NCBI GenBank assembly: GCA_030142905.1 | Contig: JASJOG010000518.1 | Location: 62,001-126,000, forward strand | Direction: 5' to 3' | Length of the DNA stretch: 64,000 bases | DNA from: Heliopora coerulea | Lineage: Eukaryota; Cnidaria; Anthozoa; Scleralcyonacea; Helioporidae | Shown here: positions 9,930 to 23,399 of the stretch, piece by piece | Numbering within the stretch: position 1 is the first letter of the stretch | How the letters are laid out: each line of letters starts with the position of its first letter | Program-made: the position numbers and the translations under genes | The notes under the pieces: model-generated | Told to the model about the DNA's origin: nothing | The model's database searches: none | Seen by the model: the letters and a program-made list of their open reading frames with translations, nothing else

Positions 9930-9960
9930 CTGAAGATGGCATAAGTCTTGCCGAAACGTG
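9930..9960 (+). ncRNA. Hammerhead-ribozyme-like motif in the PLE 3' tail
   Basis: CTGAAGATGGC, a loop, then GCCGAAACG. It has the CTGANGA and GAAAC boxes of a type I hammerhead, joined by a short GGC/GCC stem with one extra base. PLEs are known to carry hammerhead motifs. Cleavage is not shown, and the stem register is imperfect. Confidence 0.4.
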
Positions 9961-10019
9961 GCTTTAAAAAGTATTCTCGTGTTCTTGAAATTTATAAATT
10001 TCCCATATAGTTTTAAATC

Positions 10020-10620
10020 ATCCATGAGCAATAGGGAGTGATTTTTTGTTTCCTTTCCTTGAGTTCATAACCTGAATTTGCTTTTCGGAAAGTGCTTGAC
10101 AAGAGTATCATGCATAATATGAACAATAGTGGAGATAAGCTATCGCCTTGAAAGACTCCTCTTCTTATGTTTACACCCCCTTGTGATTCGCCTCACGACG
10201 TTAAATCCGTTCTCCAATTCTTCACGCTTGCTTTAAGAAATTCTTTAACATTTTCCTCTATACCAAATATCTCAAGGCACTCTTTTATCCACGAATGAGG
10301 TATAGTATCATATGCTTTGCGGTAATCCACCCATGCTATAGCTAAATTGATATTTCGTCGTTTCCAGTCTCCTAACATCAGCTGATCTATCAGTAGTTGG
10401 TCTTTTGTGCCTAAGAATTTTTTCGTACATCCTTTTTGCTCCGGTACTAGTAGATCACTCGTTTCAAGGTATGCATACACATGTTCTGCAATCACTCCAG
10501 TCAACAATTTCCACATGAATGGTTAGCACGATATTTGCCTAAAATTATCAGCAGAACTTCCCTTATTAGGATGTTTTAGGCACAGCACTGTTCTGCCATA
10601 TGTCAACCACAAGTTCTGGT
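10020..10620 (-). pseudogene. Non-LTR retrotransposon RT fragment
   Basis: The frame 10,193-10,516 reads WKLLTG, then EQKGC, GTKDQLL and [15 protein letters not shown], the last being RT motif A. The next downstream segment, after stops, reads RRGVFQGDSLSPLLF, RT motif B. The fragment is 5'- and 3'-truncated and has several stops. The family looks R2/R4-like or related; I cannot place it precisely. Confidence 0.7.
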
Positions 10621-11424
<804 letters not shown>

Positions 11425-11439
11425 TTGTATCTACCTTTT

Positions 11440-13311
11440 CAGAAGTACAAGGAATTGTTCCCAAAAACACCCCTTGTAAAGACAGAAGCCATTCTGAAGA
11501 CATACTCAGGAGAAAGGATTACACCCGAGGGCAAACTCTATGTTCGCGTGGAACACAACAACCAAGTCAAGGACTTGACATTGTATGTCGTAGACACGCA
11601 CGGTCCTGCTTTGTTTGGGAGAGATTGGCTGCATCAAATCCAACTTGACTGGAAGCTCATCTGTTCCATTGCACACATGCAGCCGACGCAGGGAACTCAG
11701 AAAAGATTAGAGAAGCTCCTTGAAGATTACAGTGAAGTATTCCAGGATGGAGTTGGCACGCTCAAGTTGACGAAAGCAAAACTCACCTTAAAGGAAGGTA
11801 GCCAACCTAAGTTTTGCAAAGCAATACCCGTTCCTTATGCCATTAAACCAAAGGTAGAAGTAGAGCTGAAGCGTCTGGAAAGAGAAGATATAATACATAA
11901 AGTCAAATTCAGCGACTGGACGACTCCTATTGTACCAGTAGTCAAACCAAATGGTACCGTACGAATCTGTGGCGACTATAAGAACGCAATAAACCCTCAG
12001 CTGCAGGCGGAAGAATACCCACTTCCCCGCATTGATGACATCTTCGCAAAGCTTGCGGGAGGACAGTCATTTACTAAAATTGATCTTAAACAAGCCTATC
12101 ACCAGATGGAGTTAGACGAAGACTCACAAGAGTATTTGACGATCAACACTCATCAAGGGTTATACCGATATAACCGCCTTGTATTCGGAATAACCTCAGC
12201 CCCAGCAATTTGGCAGAGATCAATAGATCAAGTCTTAGACGGAGTGGGAGGAACAAGTAGCATTCTGGACGACATCATCATTACAGGCAAGAACGACCAA
12301 GAACACCTCGACCACCTGGAAGAAGTTCTAAAGAGGTTACAGGAACATGGTCTACGAGCAAACCGGGAAAAGTGCGAGTTCTTCCAAAAGAAAGTAACCT
12401 ACTGTGGCCATGAAGTAGACAAGGATGGATTACACAAAACACAAGAGAAAATTGATGCAGTTGTCAACGCTCCAAGGCCAGAGAATGTCCAACAAGTTCG
12501 TTCATTTTTGGGACTAGTGAACTACTACCACAAGTTCATGCCCAACCTAGCCACCACCTTAAACCCCCTGAATCAGCTCTTAGAACAAGGTAAACAATGG
12601 AAGTGGACCACAGAATGTGAGGAGGCTTTCATAAAAGTGAAGGAGCTCATCGCGTCAGACATGGTCCCCACCCACTATGATCCAGGACGACCCTTAAGAC
12701 TAGCCTGTGACGCATCACCAGTTGGCATTGGAGCTGTCTTGTCACACATTATGGATGACGGCTCGGAGAGACCCATCGCGTTTCCATCACGCACCCTCAA
12801 TAGAACAGAGAAGAACTATTCTCAGATTGATAGGGAAGCATTAGCACTAGTGTGGGGAGTTAAGAAGTTCCACCTATACCTCTTTGGTCGCCATTTCACA
12901 CTTGTAACTGACCATGAACCTCTGACTTCAATTTTCCATCCAAAGAAAGGGATACCAGCAATGACAGTTGCTCGCCTGCAGCGTTATGCGCTCTTCCTTG
13001 CAGGGTTTAATTACAGTACTGAATACAAGAACACCACCCAGCATGGAAATGTCGACGGGTTATCACGCCTACCTGTAATAAGGAACAGTGAGACGACGGT
13101 GGACCCAGTGGAGATTTTCCAAATGTCTCAGATAGACATACTTCCAATCAGCGTGGATGTGATCCGCCAGGCAACCCAAAGGGACCCTGTTTTATCGCAT
13201 GTGTTGGAACACACAAAGCAAGGGTGGCTAACTAAGTGTGAAGAAGAGCTGGAACCATATTACAGAAGGAAAGATGTAAGGAAGGAAATACTGTCCAAGA
13301 CAGCTGCCTGA
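11440..13311 (+). pseudogene. pol: Gypsy copy 2 protease end, RT and RNase H
   Basis: It opens in the protease C-terminal part (LFGRDWLHQI). RT follows with KIDLKQAYHQ (motif A), NRLVFGITSAPA (motif B) and ILDDIIITG (catalytic Asp pair, Tyr replaced by Ile). RNase H shows CDASPVGIG and TDHEPL. The frame is long and intact but ends by a frameshift near 13,270-13,285; the expected continuation into the integrase zinc finger is in another frame. Protease catalytic Asp is missing, so the copy cannot be active. Confidence 0.88.
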
Positions 13312-14330
13312 TGTGGGGAACACGCGTGTTAATCCCATCAAAGTATCGGATACAAGTATTGAATGAACTCCATAGTGGTCACCTTGGTGTTGTCAAAATG
13401 AAAGCCTTGGCCAGAAGCTACGTGTGGTAGCCGGGAATGGATAAAGCAATTGAACAGGTGACAAAGGAGTGCACGGGCTGTCAACTCACCCAGAAAAACC
13501 CGGAAACCGCACCATTGTACTCGTGGGAATGGCCAGCTCGTCCCTGGCAACGGATACACGTTGATTTCGCTGGACCATTCTTAGGGGAAATGTTCCTCGT
13601 TGTAGTGGATGCACACTCTAAATGGCCAGAAGTGGTACAGATGAATTCGACAACGGCCACCAAAACAGTTGAAGAATTGAGAAAGCTTTTCACCACCCAC
13701 GGCTTACCAGAACAATTAGTCAGCGACAATGGGCCCCAATTCGTAGCCGAAGAATTTAGATCCTTCATGAGAAACAATGGCATCAAACACATACGGTCAA
13801 CGCCATACCACCCAGCTACGAATGGTTTGGCCGAGCGGTTCGTACAAACGTTCAAACAAGCTCTGCGGGCAGCAGCAGTTGAAAGGAAACCCCTCTCCTG
13901 GAAACTGGCGAACTTCCTACTAGCCTATAGAACAACACCACATGCAACAACGGGAGAGACGCCAGCCATGCTACTCATGGGAAGGAATATTCGGACAAGA
14001 CTTGATGCGATAAAGCCCAACATACGGAAGAGAGTAGAGGATAAGCAGCAAGACCTGGAGTTGAGTCTAAGCAATAGCCACGGACGCAAGCTGGATGTAG
14101 GTCAAGAAGTTGTTGCCCGAGACTATCGTGGTGGAAACAAGTGGATGCCTGGAGTCATAACAGCTCAGAGGGGACCCTTAACATATGAAGTTAGAGTTGC
14201 GCCCAACACAGTCTGGCGAAGACACATTGATCAACTCAAGGGGTCTGCCCTGCCCCTAAGATCTGACCAAGGGGGCAAACAACCACAACCGAGCCCAGCT
14301 GTGTTTACAGCTATCCCACAAACAGCATGA
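13312..14330 (+). pseudogene. int: Gypsy copy 2 integrase
   Basis: The zinc finger His pair (LHSGHLG) lies upstream of an in-frame TAG at about 13,428, in place of Trp of the usual VWWP motif. The open frame 13,437-14,330 then has the CTGC pair, the DDE core (HVDFAGPF, VSDNGPQF, NGLAERFVQ) and the C-terminal KWMPGVI...RRHIDQL module. Catalytic residues are intact, but the stop and the upstream frameshift disable the copy. Confidence 0.87.
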
Positions 14331-14577
14331 AATATTGGAAGAGAAGTTCCGCAGTCCCCTACACCTGGTAACATTGAGAGTTCAAGTACAGAGAAACATA
14401 TCAGCGCCACCCCTGTCAGTACCTAAGAGGACCAGGTGACTGTTGCCCCTAGCAGCACGGGGACACCGGCTAGACGTTATACTGCTCGGTTACGGAAACT
14501 ACCTGAAAGACTGAACTTATAATTGACTTTGCTTGTTTGTTGAACACGCGTGTCTGTAATTGGGGGGAGGGATGCTA

Positions 14578-14726
14578 TGTCACAACAGTTATTCAGCGGT
14601 GTTACCAGTTCACATGCGCACGCATGCCATACGCTTTCAGCTGTGTTTTGAGATATCGCCATATTGAATAAAACTAGTTGACTGTTGCATTAAAGAACGA
14701 GTCCATTCTTTGTCGTGAGACACAAC
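14578..14726 (+). repeat. 3' LTR of Gypsy copy 2
   Basis: Begins TGTCACAACAG directly after the purine tract, contains AATAAA at 14,667-14,672, and ends near GAGACACA. The 3' boundary is uncertain because there is no 5' LTR for comparison. Confidence 0.6.
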
Positions 14727-14739
14727 AAAAGTAACAGCT

Positions 14740-16790
14740 AACCAACAGACGGTAAGCGGATAAAAAGTTGAACGAGAAATGGAAGACCATACAAACGGTT
14801 TTACTGAAGGCGGCAGAGGAGGTATGTGGCAAAACTAAAGGAGGAAAACACCAAGAGAGAGAAACATGGTGGTGGGGTAATGCAGTCCAGGATATGATTA
14901 AGAGGAAACGAAATGCATACAAAGAATGGCAGCATGATCGAGGAAATGCAGAGCTAGTAAGGAAGCATAAAGAATATTAGAGAAAAGCTAAGAGAGAGGT
15001 AGCAAAGGCCAAAGTGGAGGCAACTAAGGACTGGTATGACAACTTCGGGACGAGGGAAGGAGAATAGTATATATACCGAGTAGCAAGGCACAGAGCAGAA
15101 ATAAGACAAGATGTAGGAGAACTAAAATATGTCAGAGACTGACAAGGTGAGATAGTAACTACAGAGAAGGAAGTAAGGAATAGATGGCGAGAGTATTTTA
15201 GTAGCCTGCTGAATGTTGAAAATGAACGAGAGGAACTACAAATAGATGAACCAACAGTGGGTCCAGTTCAAAATGTAAGTAAAGCGGAAATCAGGAAGAC
15301 AGTTAGAGGGATGAAGTCAGGAAAAGCTGCGGGTTGCTCGGGAGTAGTTATAGAAATGATTAAAACTTTCGGTGAAACAGGTATTGGTGAAACAGTATCG
15401 TCGAAAGTATTTGGGAAGAGGAAACTATGCCAGACGGCTGGGAAACAAACATTATAGTACTAATGTACAAACAGAAAGGAGGTGCAATGGATTGCAGAAA
15501 TCACGGAGGTATAAAATTGCTGGAACATATAATGAGAGTATTGGAAAAGATTTTAGATCAAAGGCTAAGAGATATCATCCCGATCAATAATATGCAAATG
15601 GACTTTATGCCAGGACGAGGAACAGCGGATACGATATTTATAGTCAGACAACTGCTAGAGAAATTCCGGGAAGTAAAGAAAGATTTATTGTTCTGCTTTG
15701 TCGATCTGGAAAAAGCGTGCAATCGAGTATCAAGAGAACTGGTATACTGGTGCTTACGTAAAAAGAATGTGCCAGAAAATCTGGCGAGGATTGTGCAGGC
15801 AACATATAGAAATGCAAGATTAGTGGTACGAACACCCTATAGGCAGACAGATGAATTCAATATTGACGTGGTACTTCATTCCTATTCGTAGTGGTATTCA
15901 GCCCATTCCTATTCGTAGTGGTATTGGAGGTGGTCACTGAGGTGTGTAGAAAGGGCATGCCATGCAAACGTCTGTTCGCAAATGATCTAGCTCTAATTGC
16001 AGAAAGTGAAAAAGAGTTACAGGGAAAATGGCAGAATTGGCAGGAGAACATGACGAAAAAGGGGTTGAAAGCTAATACCCAAAAAACAGAAGTGTTAGTT
16101 AGCAGCAAAGAGAAGACAAGAGCCAACATTCTGAACAAGGAAAGTAACACTGTCTTGAAACAAGTGGGGCAGTTTAAGTATCTTGGGGATATGTTGAGTG
16201 AAGATGGAGGCACAGAAGTGGCAGTAAGGGCAAAAGTTACAAAGTGTGGATTAAATAGAGGGGGATGTTAGGAGCAATCAATGACAAGCAGATGCCAAGA
16301 AAACTCAAGGTGAAAATATATGAAACACTAATAAGACCAGTGTTGTAATATGGTTTGGAAACGTGCGCTTCGACTAGAAAGGAAGAAAAGAAATTGGAGA
16401 TAACAGAAATGCGTATGCTTAAGCGGATTATGAGGGTAACGTTGAGGAAGATAACGTTGAAGAGCGATGATATCAAGAAGGAACTGAAAGTATGTGTCCT
16501 CACAGAAAAGGTAAGGGAATGCAGGTTAAGATGGTTTGGGCACCTGCAGAGAACGGAAGATGAAACGCCGGCAAAAGACATGTCGAGAGTGATAATCGGT
16601 AAACGAGGTCGAGGAAGGCCAAGAGCAAGATGGAAAGACAACATCAAGAAAGACTTGCGGGAACGAAATTTAACAGAAAACGAGGCAAGGGACAGACAAC
16701 TATGGAGAAGCAAGATTCGGGCGACCGACCCTGGCTAGCTGGGATTAGGTCTAAGGCAAAGAAAGATCCGCACCCCCGGCGATCCATTTC
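14740..16790 (+). pseudogene. RTE-like LINE, reverse transcriptase, heavily mutated
   Basis: Segments in successive frames: ETWWWGNAVQD before RT (14,768-14,980); KSGKAAGCSG (15,300s); GRGTADTIF and CFVDLEKAC (15,427-15,891, motif A with Asp); FANDLALIAESEKEL (15,980s), where the catalytic FADD is FAND; and the C-terminal part RGRGRPRARWKDNIKKDL (16,355-16,738), typical of this LINE type. The QG(S/D) motif B region is lost at a 24-bp tandem duplication near 15,870-15,930. It is 5'-truncated; the endonuclease domain is absent. The copy is dead. Confidence 0.83.
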
Positions 16791-18880
<2,090 letters not shown>

Positions 18881-18889
18881 CGAGACGTC

Positions 18890-19700
18890 TTCCCTTCCCG
18901 ATTAGAATTGTCTGGCGTTAGGAAAAAGTAATAAAAGTCAGAGAGTTGAGCATCTAAGAAAGTGATCACAATCGAATGGCTTACAATTTGAACAATAATT
19001 AAACAACAATAACTCTTGGAATTTTATTATTGCTGCTATATCGGCATTAACCACGAAATTCCTGCTACAAAGCTTCGATGTTCATAAGAACTAGAGGAAT
19101 ATGAAGCCATGGCCAGCCGATAGTTTGAAAAAGTATGACAAAACATACACCGAAAAAAGTCATCTTGTAAAACTCAAGATATGAGTCAAAAAGCAAGAGA
19201 GAAAGTTGAAATGGTTTTATAGTAGAAGAATATCTATAGTATAGTTGTATTCCTTATACGCCTATCAAATTCACACATTTTGGATTATTTAACCTTTTAG
19301 ATCTCAGATTTTTCTATCGAAATTTTCGATTATGCGGTGAAGTCAATACTGTTGAAAATCTATTGAAGTCTGTTTATCAATCTAATTTGCATATATTAAA
19401 TCGTGTTAATATGTACGAATGCAAAACTAAAGAGTTAACTCCTTCCCGTAGAAAGCTCCCTCGTTGCTGACTAAAATCGCCTGGCGTTAGCCAGAGAAAA
19501 GTATTCGAAGTCTTAAGAACGAGTTAACTTTCATGGTTATAACTCGTTAGCCAGAGTAAAATAACAGAAGTCTAAACAAAGAGTTAACTGTTTCTCTCGG
19601 TGGGAGCTCTCCTTTCGACGAGCAAAATCTTCTGGCATTAGCCAGAATAAAATTGTCCGGCGTTAGGCAGAGTAAAATCAAAAAGTTGGGCATGGACCGG
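18890..19700. repeat. Intronic dispersed repeat with GGCGTTAG units
   Basis: Several diverged units share (T/C)TGGCGTTAG, then CAGAGTAAAAT and often AGTC...GAGTTAAC: near 18,908, 19,480, 19,545, 19,640 and 19,660. They are imperfect and irregularly spaced. Similar units are, to my knowledge, common in coral introns. Confidence 0.5.
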
Positions 19701-19757
19701 AAAGGGTTAATGTGTTTAGAGGAGCATTTGTTAATTTTTGTTCCTTTGTGTTTGTAG

Positions 19758-20028
19758 CCGGTCACAATTTACTACTCGCACATGGAAAAGCGTGGCATGT
19801 ATACGATAAGGATTTCCGACGATATCAGAAGGGAAAAGTGTCCATTGTCTTGAATGCTGGCTGGTATTTTCCAATTAATCAGGAAGAAAAAGAACTCAAG
19901 GCAGTTGAACGTGGCATGGCGTGGAGCTTGGGTTGGTTTGCTAATCCTGTATACGTCAATGGTGATTATCCTGAAGTGATGAAGTCTCTTATATCGCGAA
20001 AATCAAAAGCCAGGGGAATACCAGACAG
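19758..20028 (+). CDS. GH1 glycoside hydrolase, middle exon
   Basis: Acceptor TTTGTAG, donor GTGGGT; 2 + 267 + 2 bases, completing a GCC codon with the last G of the previous exon. It reads GHNLLLAHGKAWHVYDKDF, then QKGKVSIVLNAGW and GWFANPVYVNGDYPEVMK, all standard GH1 segments. No stops or frame breaks. Confidence 0.93.
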
Positions 20029-20100
20029 GTGGGTGAATTAATTGACATAGCAAAAGTTGTTGTCTTTTTAATTCAATATGTGGCCGCTTAGGTCCATATG

Positions 20101-20336
20101 AAAAGTCAGTCAGACAGGAAGATAAATGGTGGACAGGTAAACAGTTGAGCAGGTAAGTGAATGACTACGAGCAAGATGTGTAAGTAAGCGAGTTGGTAGA
20201 TAGGACGGTGGATAGTTAGGTAGATAAGCTTGTAAAGAAGAAAAGTAGATAAGTAGGCGGATAGTAGGTAGATATATTAATTGGTCGATACGTTGATAGT
20301 AAGATAGGTAGATAGGTAGATAGGTAGATAAGAACA
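20101..20336. repeat. Degenerate GATA/GGTA tetranucleotide repeat
   Basis: A purine-rich stretch of diverged GATA, GGTA, GTTA and GTAA units. It looks like part of the same satellite as 21,270-22,011, now separated by insertions. Confidence 0.65.
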
Positions 20337-20610
20337 CTTTAATACTGACTTTTCGTTACACAACCAGTAACATCTCCAGAGCTCGGTGAGGTTTAAATAG
20401 CTAATATGTTACAAAATTAGTCGGTGATGGGCAGTGACTAAGGAATGCTAATGAGACCAGTGGAGTGAGAAAGCGGAAAGGAGAAAAGAAAATGTCAGAG
20501 GTGATGACTAGATCAACGTAATATAAGGAGAGGAGAGACCAAACTTTTAATTATTTCACTCTACTCAGATGTTTCTAGGTTGAGTAACGAAACGTCAGTA
20601 TTCATATTTC
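20335..20610. mobile_element. PLE-tail foldback element A
   Basis: Two inverted copies of a tail: (-) at 20,341-20,385, with GATGTTACTGGTTGTGTAACG, and (+) at 20,561-20,605, with GTAACGAAACGTCAGTATT. Both carry a GATG...CGAAA(A/C)G motif like the PLE tails elsewhere in the window. About 180 bp of non-coding spacer separate them. Confidence 0.55.
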
Positions 20611-20732
20611 CTTAAATTATATCTCCACTATGGTTTTAAAAGTCATTTGCTGGGCTGTCTTATTTGTATCAAGATGTTTTGGACTATAAAAGTCAGACAT
20701 TTCAAATAAGCGACAAATTTTTTAATTGTAAA

Positions 20733-20762
20733 CATGTTTCGGCATACTTATGCCATCCTCAG
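20733..20762 (-). ncRNA. Hammerhead-like motif, foldback B, left arm
   Basis: CTGAGGA box, GGCAT/ATGCC stem with an AAGT loop, then GAAACATG. The stem is perfect, but one unpaired T follows the first box. Confidence 0.42.
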
Positions 20763-21115
20763 TACAGTGGAAGAGATCTAGTTCTAATTTACATAAGGTT
20801 ATATATTCATGTCATGTCAAGTGATGTGGATATTAAATTACAATGTTAAGAAGGCGGAAAATATTTACAAGTTAAAAACGGTGTTAAGATGGTGTATCTG
20901 TTTATTAAGATCCGGTTTAAGTTTCTTAATGTAAAGGGTGGTGTATCTTAATGATTAAGATGGTGTATCTTAATAAACAGATACACCATCTTAACACCGT
21001 TTTTAACTTGTAAATATTTTCCGCCTTCTTAACATTGTAATTTAATATCCACATCACTTGACATGACATGAATATATAACCTTATGTAAATTAGAACTAG
21101 ATCTCTTCCACTGTA

Positions 21116-21145
21116 CTGAGGATGGCATAAGTATGCCGAAACATG
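21116..21145 (+). ncRNA. Hammerhead-like motif, foldback B, right arm
   Basis: Inverted copy of the motif at 20,733-20,762, identical in sequence. Confidence 0.42.
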
Positions 21146-21269
21146 TTTACAATTAAAAAATTTGTCGCTTATTTGAAATGTCTGACTACTATCGTGCTGT
21201 TACGAAACTATAAAAGTATTATTTTTCTGGTGGAGTATCGAATTAAGCGCTCGTTTAACAAATTAATTC

Positions 21270-21461
21270 CCCTCTAAATCCGCCTCGGGATAGGTCGGTA
21301 GTTAAAAAAATAGGTAGATTTGTATCTGAGTCAAGAGGCAGGTAGACAGGTAGCTACATGTATGTAGTTCAGTTGGTGGAGAGTTTGGTAAGTTGGTAGG
21401 TAGGTAGCTAGCTAAGTAATATCCTAGCTAGCTACGTTGCTAGATCGGTTGGATGGGTAGG

Positions 21462-21529
<68 letters not shown>

Positions 21530-21554
21530 CAGATAGACAGATAGACAGATAGAC

Positions 21555-21622
<68 letters not shown>

Positions 21623-21838
21623 GGATAGATAGATGGATAGATGGATAGATGGATAGATGGGTAGATGGGTAGATAGATAGATAGATGGATAGATGGATAG
21701 ATGGATAAAATAAAAATATAATGGATGGATAGATGGATGGATGGATGGATGAACGGATGGATGGATGGATGGATGGATGGATGGATGGATGGATAGATAG
21801 GCAGGTAGACAGACCGATAGGCAGGTAGATAGATAGAC

Positions 21839-21904
<66 letters not shown>

Positions 21905-22011
21905 AGATAGGTAGATAAAGATAGGTAGATAGATAGATAGGCAAATGGGGAGGTAGATAGATAGACAGGTAGGTAGGTAGGTAGGTAGATAGGTAAATAG
22001 GTAGATAGATA
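21270..22011. repeat. GATA tetranucleotide satellite
   Basis: The core, 21,446-22,011, is nearly pure GATA with blocks of GACA and GATG (21,722-21,800). The edges are degenerate GGTA units. All three - frames are open for about 200 codons and translate as Tyr-Leu-Ser-Ile repeats. These are repeat artefacts, not proteins. Confidence 0.95.
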
Positions 22012-22410
22012 TTTCCATTTAATAACCTCCAATTTTTGAAAAGCAAATTACAAACAGAGCATGCAATTTAAAAATATTATTTATATTATGTTCTCAAGAA
22101 AATATGATAAAAAGTTATATAAAAAGAAAATTGTCGTTTACAATGGAATTAAATGTTTCATTTAAAACATTTAATTTTGAAGCATCTTTCCATTTATATT
22201 TAGAATAGAAATCTTTCTATAGATATCATACATCATCGATGCAACTAGCAATAGTTCCCTGCTTTTCGTATCGTATTCATCATTTACTCGACGAATAAAA
22301 CTGCACCCCAACAGACAGTCACACTTATCATCGTCATCCAGATTATGAATGTAACAACTCTCTTCTGTTGAAATTATATCATCGAGTTTTGGATAAAAAT
22401 CATTCCTCTC

Positions 22411-23030
22411 TCAGTTGGTTTCCGGACAACCCATTACAAAATGTTTGCCAATGTCGCAGATCCGTTTACCACAGTGATTACATTTGTAATACTCTTCCTC
22501 ATCAAGAACAGCACACATAATGGTTGCCGGTATATTTCCACAAAGCAAATTTAACATAATTGTAATTATCTCACGATGGTATGGATTTTCATTTACAATT
22601 TGCCAGTGATATAATGGTTCCAACTTCGTATGAAGTTGGCTGAAATGCGTTAGTGCAGGCTTTGCAGACATAGATTCTCTCCAGGCTATACTATTAGCAT
22701 TGTGTATACGTTCTGTTACCAGTTTCGTCCACTTAACTTTATCAGGAAATACCAAGGGTTCAAGATAACCTTCTAGATAGCTATAAAGACTGCTTTTCCA
22801 GGATGCTAATGACATTAGGAATGCGCCCATGCATTTCTTTGGTTTCCTTCCATAAAGTAGAAAACAAGCGGATCGTGAAAATTTGCTTGTGTAATAACCT
22901 AGGACTCGCTCTACAAAAGTTGCCAAAAATAAAAGCTTGGATTTCTCCACACAACCCAGTGTCGACCATAACCTTAAGCAATTCAGTGCCGCTTCGGAAT
23001 GAGGAAATGCTAATGTCTATAGATTAAGAT
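22411..23030 (-). pseudogene. LINE ORF2 C-terminal fragment with CCHC zinc motif
   Basis: A 179-codon frame on - ends with CNHCGKRICDIGKHFVMGC, a CX2CX8HX4C zinc motif of the kind found at the C-terminus of some non-LTR retrotransposons. Upstream, an overlapping frame (22,981-22,781) reads VDTGLCGEIQAF, so a frameshift lies near 22,900. The RT domain itself is absent. Family not determined. Confidence 0.55.
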
Positions 23031-23185
23031 AAAGGAAAAGGAAAGCTCAAGGGGATAAAGAAGCCAAGCCAATGTCTGCCGGTGTTGGACAGGATTAATA
23101 CCTTGTAAAGAAATAAATGACGTATGCGAAAGCAAATTTTAAAATTTAAGGAATACAGCAAACAAGCTAATGTTATATATCCGCC

Positions 23186-23386
23186 AAAGCTAGATAATAC
23201 AAAATAAAACAAATTCCGAAAATAGACATCTTGTGTTCTTGATATTCAAGTTAAAAAACAAGAGTGTACTGTCTGTACACTCTTGTTTTTTAACTTGAAT
23301 ATCAAGAACACAAGATGTCTATTTTCGGAATTTGTTTTATTTTGTATTTTCTTAAGTTGTCTGCTTGTCGTGGTTAAAGCTAGATA
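23186..23386. mobile_element. Small hairpin insertion C (179 bp) with 11-bp target duplication
   Basis: Inverted arms 23,197-23,269 and 23,275-23,347 match over about 73 bases with a five-base loop, followed by 28 unique bases. The flanks both read AAAGCTAGATA (23,186-23,196 and 23,376-23,386), a clear target duplication. No CTGANGA motif is seen. The TSD length matches the PLE insertions elsewhere here. Confidence 0.75.
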
Positions 23387-23399
23387 AAAACAGCAACTT

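Larger units (their letters stand above)
9034..9998 (+). mobile_element. Short PLE derivative (family 2), copy 1
   Basis: About 965 bp, beginning TTGTGTCACTTC inside the RT C-terminus (reading TSVFR) and ending in AAATTTATAA after the motif CTGAAGATGGC...GCCGAAACG. A second copy at 51,745-52,711 begins and ends at the same places, so the 5' boundary looks defined rather than random. It contains two reading frames interrupted at about 9,276. Confidence 0.78.
11430..14728 (+). mobile_element. Gypsy-type LTR retrotransposon (copy 2), 5'-truncated
   Basis: Starts abruptly after the protease active site and runs through RT, RNase H, integrase and a 3' LTR. There is no gag and no 5' LTR. It lies in the same orientation as the host gene, inside intron 2. 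Sequence differs well from copy 1, so it is another lineage. A tract TTGGGGGGAGGGA (14,560-14,572) precedes the LTR. Confidence 0.88.
20683..21218. mobile_element. PLE-tail foldback element B with 221-bp inverted arms
   Basis: Arms 20,691-20,911 and 20,969-21,189 look identical on inversion, with a 57-base spacer. Each arm holds a CTGAGGATGGCAT...ATGCCGAAACATG motif (20,733-20,762 on -, 21,116-21,145 on +). A likely target duplication ACTATAAAAG flanks it (20,683-20,692 and 21,209-21,218). There is no coding capacity. The motif ties it to PLE tails, so it is a tail-to-tail fused, non-autonomous derivative. Confidence 0.7.

Noticed and set aside
18890..19700. CRISPR-like direct repeats
   Set aside because: Units are diverged, irregularly spaced and lie in an animal intron.
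21424..22046. Three long overlapping open frames on - of about 200 codons
   Set aside because: They translate the GATA satellite as Tyr-Leu-Ser-Ile repeats; a tetranucleotide repeat without stops opens all frames.
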